A stretch of 10,923 nt of DNA from Candidatus Cloacimonadota bacterium (lineage in GTDB: Bacteria; Cloacimonadota; Cloacimonadia; Cloacimonadales; TCS61). The notes beneath the pieces were generated by a model. The model was not told the origin of the DNA. It ran no database searches and saw only the letters and a program-made list of their open reading frames with translations. How positions within the stretch are numbered: the first letter of the stretch is position 1; each line of letters begins with the position of its first letter. This document shows positions 1-6,438 of this stretch, one piece after another. The DNA lies in assembly GCA_030667725.1 (NCBI GenBank), contig DAOUVH010000015.1:1-10923 (forward strand), in the 5' to 3' direction. The translations under genes were made by a program, and so were the position numbers.

Positions 1-1614
1 ATAGGGATTTAAACCAGCTTCACTTACCATTTCACGGAAAAGCGGTTCGTGAGTACGAGGAGTACAGGCAGCAATAACAATCCGGTTCAAGTCATGTTCT
101 TCAATCCTCTGCTTGATCGTGTTCATGCAATCTTGAGAACAGGCATACATCAAATCTTCGGAATGTTCCACATTAGGCAAATCTTTAGCATATTCCGCTA
201 CATCTTTCACATCTACCACTCCGGCGATATTTATACCGCAATGACAGACAAATGTACCGACTCTGGGTCGATCACCAACTATATCTTTTTCGGGGATTTT
301 TTTCTCAGCAATCTCTTGTCTATCCAATCTCAAGTATTTCACAGCATCAGCCACAGCACCGGAAGCTGTTGTTACAGATTCAGGAATATCACGTGGACTA
401 TTCATCGCACCACAAACATAAATTCCTTCACGGCTGGTTTTAAGCGGCTCGAAAGTATCTGATCGGCAAAAGCCGAATTCATTTAATTTAATGTCGAGAT
501 TTTTTGCCAGTTTTGCAATATTCTTTCTCGGCTGCAAGCCAACTGAAAGAACAACCATATCAAATTCGGCGAATTCTATTTTACCATTTTCCAAAACATG
601 ACGCAAGGAAAGATTTCCATTTTCTAATTCCCTGATCTCGGAGACTTTTGATTTTATGAATTTCACACCGTACTGGCCTTTTGCTTTTTCATAATATTTA
701 TCAAAATCTTTACCAAAAGCACGAATATCCATATAGAATATTGAGGATTCCAAACCTTTTATATGTTCTTTGGCAATGATAGCTTCTTTGATGGCAAACA
801 TACAGCAGGCTGATGAACAATAATTATGATCAATACTTTCATCACGAGAACCAACACACTGTATGAAGGCAATACTTTTTGGTTCAGCATGATCGGAAGC
901 ACGTACAACGTGACCACCAAGCGGACCAGATGCAGAAAGCATTCTTTCGAAATCGAGAGATGTAACCACATTCGGGTAACGTTTATAACCAAAATGCCCA
1001 AATCCTATAGGATCAAAAGCATCGATACCGGAAGCCAGAATAATGGCTCCCACTTTCAATTCTATTTCTTTATCTTTATCTTCATAATTGATTGCACCTG
1101 CTGGGCAAACTTTTTCACAGATACGGCAAACACCTTTTGTCAGATATAAACATTTATCTTCATCAATTGTATATTCTGATGGAATACTCTGCAGGAAAGA
1201 GCGAGAGATCGCTCCTCTTTTACGAAGTCCCATATCAAATTCATCATCTACTTTAACGGGGCATTTTTCTTCACAAAGTCCACATGATACGCATTTCACC
1301 GGATCAACATATTTAGCATATTCAACGATCTTTGCAGTGAAATCACCAGGATTTCCTGTAACTGATTCAACAGATGATTTGATGTGAATCGTAATATTTG
1401 GATGTCGGGCACATTCACTCATTTTCGGAGCCAAAATACACATGGAACAATCATTGGTCGGGAATGTTTTATCCAATTGAGGCATTCTTCCGCCAATAGT
1501 TGCAGATTCTTCTACCAGATGTACATCCAATCCCATTTCCGCCAGATCAAGAGAAGCCTGGATCCCAGCAATTCCAGCTCCCACTACCATTACCGATCTA
1601 CTCTTTAAACCCAT
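1..1614 (-). CDS. hdrA: Large HdrA-type FAD/iron-sulphur flavoprotein, 3' end cut by the window edge
   Basis: Heterodisulphide reductase subunit A family: a cytoplasmic FAD protein that splits or merges electron pairs and passes them through several [4Fe-4S] clusters. The first 538 codons are present, open and in frame to base 1. Visible in order: FAD-binding GAGIAG (G12-G17), FAD-proximal cysteines C56, C59 and C68, one ferredoxin motif C108-x2-C111-x2-C114-x3-C118-P, a second with a widened first gap (C155, C163, C166, C170), a YCSSACC segment in the mid-domain, and from about residue 450 the HdrA-type domain with C457-x-C459 and AACTPRTHEP. That last domain aligns without gaps near its end to residues 71-95 of the 562-aa protein encoded at 4741-6429, so this gene looks like a fusion equivalent to the two middle-operon flavoproteins, with perhaps 460 residues beyond the edge. 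The start at 1614 has an AAGGA ribosome site 6 nt upstream. It is the most downstream gene visible. Confidence 0.93.
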   Translation of the reverse strand, partial: MGLKSRSVMVVGAGIAGIQASLDLAEMGLDVHLVEESATIGGRMPQLDKTFPTNDCSMCILAPKMSECARHPNITIHIKSSVESVTGNPGDFTAKIVEYAKYVDPVKCVSCGLCEEKCPVKVDDEFDMGLRKRGAISRSFLQSIPSEYTIDEDKCLYLTKGVCRICEKVCPAGAINYEDKDKEIELKVGAIILASGIDAFDPIGFGHFGYKRYPNVVTSLDFERMLSASGPLGGHVVRASDHAEPKSIAFIQCVGSRDESIDHNYCSSACCMFAIKEAIIAKEHIKGLESSIFYMDIRAFGKDFDKYYEKAKGQYGVKFIKSKVSEIRELENGNLSLRHVLENGKIEFAEFDMVVLSVGLQPRKNIAKLAKNLDIKLNEFGFCRSDTFEPLKTSREGIYVCGAMNSPRDIPESVTTASGAVADAVKYLRLDRQEIAEKKIPEKDIVGDRPRVGTFVCHCGINIAGVVDVKDVAEYAKDLPNVEHSEDLMYACSQDCMNTIKQRIEEHDLNRIVIAACTPRTHEPLFREMVSEAGLNPY

Positions 1615-1634
1615 AAATTATCCTTAAATATATT

Positions 1635-1690
1635 AACCTTGCGAAAGGTTTTTACGGAGAAACTCTTTCTCATCAACCTTCGCAATGGTT
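1635..1690. repeat. Triple-hairpin intergenic repeat
   Basis: Three consecutive stem-loops fill most of the 103-bp gap between mvhD copy 1 and the large hdrA. Hairpin 1 is AACCTT/AAGGTT at 1635-1640 and 1645-1650 with loop GCGA. Hairpin 2 is GAGAAA/TTTCTC at 1657-1662 and 1666-1671 with loop CTC. Hairpin 3 is AACC/GGTT at 1675-1690 with an internal mismatch and CGCA at its tip. Hairpins 1 and 3 are near copies of each other and could also pair as the outer arms of one cruciform. No strong T-run follows on the minus strand, so I favour a mobile or REP-like repeat, or an RNA processing or pause element, over a terminator. Confidence 0.6.
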
Positions 1691-1717
1691 TATGTCCAAC
1701 CGTTCAGAAGATTTCAT

Positions 1718-2143
1718 TCACAAAAAAATATGTTTCTTGGTTGAGTTTTCTCCCATTTCCAAGATCTGTTTAGTAAATTCAGTTCCAACTTGAGCAAATT
1801 TATTACCTTCGGAAGCAGATATCCACGTAAGTCGTAAACGGTCATTTTCCAAACCGAGTGTGTCGAAAATCTTCTTTACAATTGCCATGCGGCGACGTGT
1901 GTGATAATTACCAACCTGGTAATGACAATCACCAGGATGTCAGCCGCCAACCAACACACCATCAGCTCCACGCAAATAAGACTTTATCAGGAATACAGGG
2001 TCTACCCTGCTTGAGCACATTACCTTTATCGGCAAAATAGCTGTGGGATATTGAGAACGGTTGATACCGGCAAGATCCGCACCGGTATATGAACACCATT
2101 TACATAAGAAACTAATTATTTTGGGTGTGTAGTCTTTTTTCAT
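1718..2143 (-). CDS. mvhD: Selenocysteine-containing MvhD (hydrogenase iron-sulphur subunit), copy 1
   Basis: MvhD is a small [2Fe-2S] protein that docks on HdrA and feeds electrons to it from a hydrogenase, formate dehydrogenase or other donor. Read through the in-frame TGA at 1940-1942 the product is 141 aa, the normal family length. Read as a stop it would be a 67-aa fragment ending just before the most conserved motif. Visible: C14-x2-C17 (CKWC), C43 in VMCSSR, then GG-U68-HPGDC73HY and the family's GNY...RRR and WISASEG segments. Most homologues carry Cys where the TGA lies, so Sec is the natural reading, and a stem-loop sits 3 nt after the TGA. The true stop (1718-1720) is also TGA but has no hairpin behind it. 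The start at 2143 has a GGAG site 8 nt upstream. It precedes hdrA, as expected for a partner subunit. Confidence 0.92.
1915..1936 (-). promoter_or_regulatory. Bacterial SECIS-like stem-loop of mvhD copy 1
   Basis: On the minus-strand RNA, CCUGGUGAU pairs with AUUACCAGG (9 bp including one G-U) around the tetraloop UGUC. The stem begins 3 nt after the UGA at 1940-1942. This is the location and size expected for a bacterial selenocysteine insertion element, which lies inside the coding sequence directly behind the UGA and is bound by SelB. The codons forming it encode PGDCHYQ, so protein and RNA constraints overlap. The identical element occurs in mvhD copy 2. SelB binding is inferred. Confidence 0.78.
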
Positions 2144-2467
2144 ATTCTATTCTCCAAATTCAAACTCACCATTGCTATTTCCCTCTCTTAATCCTTTAGT
2201 CGCAATAGAGGAAACATAAGATGCCGCAGAAATTGAATTGCAATTTATATTATCGTGATAAACTAAACGAATCTCATCCTCCTTCATAAGGGGGAATAAA
2301 AGGGGGTTGGTTTTAAAATCTTCATTTTCCAAATAAACTAACTTCGATAAATTATTCATTATAAAATATAACCCCTCTGCCTAAAGGCATTTCCCCTTCT
2401 AAAGGGGAGTATTTCCTTGATAATTCATCATTCCTTGTTCGATATTGGATATTCGTTTTTTTCAATC
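2144..2467. repeat. Repeat-rich intergenic gap between the FdhB-like gene and mvhD copy 1
   Basis: No credible gene lies in these 324 bases. It holds several short G/C-run hairpins typical of interspersed repeats: GCC-TAAA-GGC at about 2381-2390, CCCCTT-CTA-AAGGGG at about 2393-2407, and an imperfect CCTCCTTCATAAGGGGG at about 2278-2294. A 70-codon minus-strand reading frame (2147-2359) spans part of it, but it starts without a ribosome site and I recognise no domain. Its stop overlaps the ribosome site of mvhD copy 1. The gap may carry a separate promoter for mvhD-hdrA, but I see no clear one. Confidence 0.5.
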
Positions 2468-3556
2468 CTATTCTCCCAACTCAGGAAATTCTTCTTCTTT
2501 ATAGATCATTACAGGAATCTCTTCATCTATTCTTCTTCCTGCCACGAAATCGAACATGCCAGCAGTTTCTTCACCGGTTTTCTTGAAAATATCCGCAACA
2601 GGAATTGAAGCAGGACAAACATCCGAGCACATACCACAACCTACACACGAAAAACTCATGTGAGAGAGTCTTCCGAGATGGAAGAATAAAGTATCCGGAG
2701 GCAAACGAAGAGCTCCTTTTTCTTCTAACTCTTTTTCCATGATCGGAGTATTATAATCATAATTAAATGAATCAAAATCACATAAAGTACAATAGCAGAT
2801 CGGGCAAACCGTGTTACAACCTCGACATCCAATGCACTTTCCAAAAATATCGATCAAGCCATCCAAACCGGAATCTTTTGTGTTTATCTTTGAATATATT
2901 TCTTCCTTATTTTTTGCTTTCTGTGTAAGAATATTCTTTAAAATATTATCATCGAACTTAGATTCTTCGGTTTCAACTTCAAATCCTTTAAGCATTTTTT
3001 CTGCTTTATCAGTATTCAAATAGATCTTTCTGTTCTCTTCCCCAACGAGTGAAATAAATATATCGGAATTCAGGGGAGCGATATATTCACAGGAAGAACA
3101 GGCATTTCTAACACCTTCAGGAATTTCTGCCTTTTTTACTGCTTTCCAATATCCATCCAGTTTATCTTTAATTTTATCTTCTGCATTATCTTTAAGTGTG
3201 AAAACACCACCGCAACTATAGGTTATAAACAGGAAATTATCCATTTGTCCTTGTTCTCTTTTTACTAATTCTACAAAAGCTCTGAATTCGCATGGACGAA
3301 CAACAGCAACTACAGGTTTTCCCATTGGGGTGAATCTTCCTAAAAGCTGACCTGCGTTTGCCGGCATTATGGGATGTAATGGTGCGATTTCATCCAATTT
3401 TTCAACATCAGAAATCAATCCATAATCTACAGAACCTTTCTTGTTTATTTTGCGCAAAGAAAAAACTGCACTCACTTTTTTTGATTCCAATAAATATTTA
3501 AGGAGATCGTTCAATGTCTGTTCAACAGGATCATTAGTCTTCAAAAGTTTATTCAT
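2468..3556 (-). CDS. FdhB/FrhB-like iron-sulphur protein, copy 2 (coenzyme F420 hydrogenase/dehydrogenase beta-subunit family)
   Basis: A 362-aa protein of the family that includes the beta subunits of F420-reducing hydrogenase and formate dehydrogenase, which bind a flavin and [4Fe-4S] clusters and exchange electrons with a soluble carrier. Visible: RPCEFR (C89) in the N-terminal half, a CSSC pair at 153-156, a cysteine-dense block C241-x2-C244-x2-C247-x3-C251-P-I-C254-Y-C256-x2-C259, and a second ferredoxin motif C304-x2-C307-x2-C310-x3-C314-P. Two clusters are certain from the spacing; the CYCxxC extension may hold more. I place the start at 3556, where AGGAGG lies 6 nt upstream. An in-frame ATG at 3580 would add eight residues but has no such site. 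It overlaps the upstream paralogue's stop by 8 bp, which implies translational coupling. The electron carrier (NAD(P), F420 or a protein) cannot be told from sequence. Confidence 0.88.
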   Translation of the reverse strand: MNKLLKTNDPVEQTLNDLLKYLLESKKVSAVFSLRKINKKGSVDYGLISDVEKLDEIAPLHPIMPANAGQLLGRFTPMGKPVVAVVRPCEFRAFVELVKREQGQMDNFLFITYSCGGVFTLKDNAEDKIKDKLDGYWKAVKKAEIPEGVRNACSSCEYIAPLNSDIFISLVGEENRKIYLNTDKAEKMLKGFEVETEESKFDDNILKNILTQKAKNKEEIYSKINTKDSGLDGLIDIFGKCIGCRGCNTVCPICYCTLCDFDSFNYDYNTPIMEKELEEKGALRLPPDTLFFHLGRLSHMSFSCVGCGMCSDVCPASIPVADIFKKTGEETAGMFDFVAGRRIDEEIPVMIYKEEEFPELGE

Positions 3557-4703
3557 GACCAACCTCCTGAACTTCAGCACTTTTCACCAGTTTTCCCAAT
3601 TCTCCCAGTTCATCCAGTTTATATTCTTTCATGGGAAGGGCATCCCCAACACTGGCTCCGGCTGAATACTCAAATGTCTTCTGAGTTTGGCTGGATACAT
3701 AACTGAAGATCTTAGCGACTGGAATATTTACCGGACAGGCATCGGAGCAAAGTCCGCAAGAAACGCAGGAAAGACTCATGTGAGCCATCCTGCCTGTATG
3801 GAACATAATACGATCTAATGGTAATGATACCGCTCCTCTATCTTCAGCACGCATCATAACAACATCAGAATTAGGTTTTGCTACCGAAGTATCGAAATAA
3901 CATTGACGACAGTAGCAGATCGGGCAGGAACTTCCGCAGTTATGACAGCCAATGCAATCTGCAAAAGTCTCGGTCAGATTATCAAATCCTTCAACCATAC
4001 CTTTTACAATTTCAAATGCTTCTTCTTTATTTTTTGTTTTTATCTTCTTCTTTTCTTCAATATAAGTTTGCCATTGTTTCAAATCTTTATCAGCTTTCAA
4101 TTCAAGATCAGTTAACAGTTGTTCTCCCTTTTCGCTGTTTGAAATAAGAATAAGCTCTTTATCATTTAAAGCAAAATGCAGATCACTGGCTGAAAGTGAA
4201 AATTTATCACATATCTTGCAGATCGGTTTCACATCATTAGAATTCCAGTTTTTCTCCAACAGCATTTTGCTGTATTTCTCATCTCCGGCTTTAGGGTCAG
4301 CAATATAATCCTGCATGGGAAGTGCTCCCACGCAATCATAACTGAATAGTGTTACATCATCGAGATGCACTTGATTCAGCTTGGTCAATTCGATTGTTCC
4401 TCGGATTTCGCATGGTTTCATCAGAGCTGCAATTTTGAATTTTCCCTTTCCCTTTCGAGTGTATCTTTTCAAGGCTTTGGCGGCATTCACCGGCATGATC
4501 GGAGCAAGTGGTTGGGCATCTTTTAGAATATCCTGTTCTTTTATCAATATCCAGGCAAAAGAATCACCTGACGGTACTTTCATTGGCATCATCACAGCAT
4601 CAAAAAATTTCTTCTCAATTGCATCCTGAAAGAATTTAAGGATCGAAGTCTGAATACCGCTCTTTGCTTCCAAGAGTATTCCTTTTTTTGAGATTTTAGT
4701 CAT
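3549..4703 (-). CDS. FdhB/FrhB-like iron-sulphur protein, copy 1
   Basis: A 384-aa paralogue of the protein encoded immediately downstream, with the same order of motifs: KPCEIR (C98), a CKIC pair at 162-165, C250-x2-C253-x2-C256-x3-C260-P-I-C263-Y-C265-x2-C268, then C313-x2-C316-x2-C319-x3-C323-P. The pair arose by tandem duplication and has diverged widely, so the two probably occupy different positions in a complex. The family carries a flavin and [4Fe-4S] clusters and acts as an electron input or output module; in sulphate reducers I recall similar CPICYC-type proteins beside hdrA genes. The C-terminus is low-complexity (DELGELGKLVKS) and probably not structural. The start at 4703 has a GGAG site 8 nt upstream, and 37 bp separate it from the HdrA-like gene before it. 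No transmembrane segment is seen, so it should be cytoplasmic. Confidence 0.88.
   Translation of the reverse strand: MTKISKKGILLEAKSGIQTSILKFFQDAIEKKFFDAVMMPMKVPSGDSFAWILIKEQDILKDAQPLAPIMPVNAAKALKRYTRKGKGKFKIAALMKPCEIRGTIELTKLNQVHLDDVTLFSYDCVGALPMQDYIADPKAGDEKYSKMLLEKNWNSNDVKPICKICDKFSLSASDLHFALNDKELILISNSEKGEQLLTDLELKADKDLKQWQTYIEEKKKIKTKNKEEAFEIVKGMVEGFDNLTETFADCIGCHNCGSSCPICYCRQCYFDTSVAKPNSDVVMMRAEDRGAVSLPLDRIMFHTGRMAHMSLSCVSCGLCSDACPVNIPVAKIFSYVSSQTQKTFEYSAGASVGDALPMKEYKLDELGELGKLVKSAEVQEVGHE
3561..3568 (-). promoter_or_regulatory. Strong ribosome binding site fixing the start at 3556
   Basis: The minus strand reads AGGAGGTT here, inside the last codons of the upstream FdhB-like gene, with 6 nt between AGGAGG and the ATG at 3554-3556. 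This favours the internal start over the ATG at 3580 and couples translation of the two paralogues. Confidence 0.8.
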
Positions 4704-4740
4704 TTAGATTTCTCCAATTTATTTGAGATTTGGGATTTCA

Positions 4741-6429
4741 TTATCTCAGTGCCTCTTTAACTTCCTGATATAATTGTGGATTTGTAAAATGTCTGGTTCG
4801 GATTGAACCTGATGGACAGCTTCCTACGCAATTTCCGCAACCACGACAGATAGCTTCGTTCACTACAGAAATTCCTTTGTCTTCATCGAAGTAGATCGCA
4901 CCAAATCCGCAAACATCAAGACAAGTTTGACAGCCAGTGCAATAAGCTTCCAATATTTCTGATACTTTAACTTCCGGAATGATCTTCTGACCCGGGATAA
5001 GCTGTGTGAAAATCTTACCTGCTACTGCTTGTGCTTGCAACATCGATTCAGTTATTCCAACAGGACCATGCGCTCCTCCAACTACAAAAACACCGTCAGT
5101 ATTGGTTGAAACCGGATTGATCTTGAGATGTGCTTCCTGGATAAATCCTGTTTCATGCAGATCGAGTTTTAATTCATCTGCCAGTTCTAATGTGTCAGAT
5201 GTTGGGATCATAGCAGTTCCCACAATTATCATATCGACATCAAGCTTCTTTTTGGCATCAGCAATGTCAGTGAAATTTATCGTTGTTCCAGTAACTTCTG
5301 CTTTTTTTATTTTTATAAAATCTATACCTTTTTCCTGAACCTGCTCATAAAATTCTTCATCATATTTATTTGGAAGACACATGTGTTTGAATAATTCAGT
5401 TACTTCTATCTTTGGTGATTGATCTTTGATCAGTTTGGCAATTTTCAGCAAATAATTACAGCAAGCTTTGGAACAATATCCAACTTCCGGTCTGCCGACA
5501 CAATGCATCAGAGCAACTTTTTCAGGTTCTTTTCCATTCCGCATTGTTATCTTGCCCTGTTGGGATAGCATTTCCTCAATTTCTAAAGCATTGTATACTT
5601 CGTCATCTTTCTTTATATTGTATGAGTCAAGTGAGGTGACATCCTTAAGATCGAACCCTGTTGCTACTATAACAGCTCCTGCCAGGAGTTCAGTAGTGCT
5701 ATCAGGATCGTTCATATCCTTTATCACAATTTCAAAATTGCCCAGGAATCCGACTATCGTATCCAATTCTGTATTAGTAAAAACTTTTATATATTTGTTA
5801 CTTTGAACATCAGAAATCTTTTGATGTAAGACATTCAGATTAACACCTTGTCTTGGTAGTAGTTCTTTTAATTTGAAAGATTTTCCACCCAATTTTTCAG
5901 ATTTTTCAATCAAGTAAACTATACGGTCTTTGCCGGCAAGAGTAAGAGCTGCTTCAATTCCCGCAATTCCACCACCGATGATCAGGACATCAGGATTACT
6001 ATCGAGCTGTTTTTCTTCCAACGGTAATTGATACAAAACTCTGTCCATTCCGGCATGGATCATACGGATCGCTTTGGCAGTGGCTTCTTCTATATCAGGA
6101 ATTATCCAAGCGCAATGTTCCCGGATATTCACAATTTGATACATATAAGGATTTAATTTTGTTTTTTTACATACATTAATAAAAGTAGTATCGTGATCTC
6201 GTGGTGAACAGGCTGCACAGACAAGATGCGTTAAATTGTTTTCATTGATCTCGTCTTCCAGGAATTTTTTGCCATCCACAGAACAAAGCAGTTTATGATT
6301 TTTTATTACTAGTTCTTTATCCTTGAAATCTTCCAATTTTGCAAGTTCCTGCATTATCTTTTCAATATCTACTTTGGAGGCAATATTAGGACCACATTCA
6401 CATACATAGATTCCAATTTTTTCACTCAT
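4741..6429 (-). CDS. HdrA-like FAD/iron-sulphur protein with C-terminal 2x[4Fe-4S] (QmoB/HdrA C-half type)
   Basis: A 562-aa member of the HdrA family. Residues 1-140 are the N-terminal HdrA domain: C10-x-C12, C49 and CAAC (C71, C74). The FAD/NAD-binding fold follows (GGGIAG, G152-G157; VIVATG near 254-258), with C310, YCSKACC (319-324) and VGGAHGPVGITES near 450-462. The C-terminus carries two ferredoxin motifs: C497-x2-C500-x2-C503-x3-C507 and C528-x2-C531-x2-C534-x3-C538-P. Unlike the large HdrA, it lacks the DCSxC cysteines near the FAD and the ferredoxin inserted in the first half; the matching region reads LKELLPRQGVNLN. It starts 9 bp after the preceding HdrA-like gene, with its AAGGAAA ribosome site overlapping that gene's stop, so the two are co-translated and probably form one heteromer. 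It resembles the HdrA part of QmoB, but the MvhD-like domain that QmoB carries is encoded separately here. Confidence 0.9.
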   Translation of the reverse strand: MSEKIGIYVCECGPNIASKVDIEKIMQELAKLEDFKDKELVIKNHKLLCSVDGKKFLEDEINENNLTHLVCAACSPRDHDTTFINVCKKTKLNPYMYQIVNIREHCAWIIPDIEEATAKAIRMIHAGMDRVLYQLPLEEKQLDSNPDVLIIGGGIAGIEAALTLAGKDRIVYLIEKSEKLGGKSFKLKELLPRQGVNLNVLHQKISDVQSNKYIKVFTNTELDTIVGFLGNFEIVIKDMNDPDSTTELLAGAVIVATGFDLKDVTSLDSYNIKKDDEVYNALEIEEMLSQQGKITMRNGKEPEKVALMHCVGRPEVGYCSKACCNYLLKIAKLIKDQSPKIEVTELFKHMCLPNKYDEEFYEQVQEKGIDFIKIKKAEVTGTTINFTDIADAKKKLDVDMIIVGTAMIPTSDTLELADELKLDLHETGFIQEAHLKINPVSTNTDGVFVVGGAHGPVGITESMLQAQAVAGKIFTQLIPGQKIIPEVKVSEILEAYCTGCQTCLDVCGFGAIYFDEDKGISVVNEAICRGCGNCVGSCPSGSIRTRHFTNPQLYQEVKEALR

Positions 6430-6438
6430 ATTATTTCC

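Noticed and set aside
49..1608. Several plus-strand open frames across the left third of the window
   Set aside because: They are antisense to the clearly recognisable hdrA gene, low in complexity, and lack domain signatures. The same holds for plus-strand frames at 2811-3023, 3878-4147, 5006-5338 and 5468-5806.
1940..1942. TGA as a nonsense mutation making mvhD copy 1 a pseudogene
   Set aside because: The downstream half is intact and conserved to the family end, the paralogue has TGA at the same codon, and both carry the same hairpin behind it. Sec recoding explains all of this better.
2147..2359. A 70-codon minus-strand reading frame before mvhD copy 1
   Set aside because: It has no ribosome site, contains hairpin-repeat sequence, shows no recognisable domain, and its stop overlaps the mvhD ribosome site. 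Described as part of a repeat-rich gap instead.
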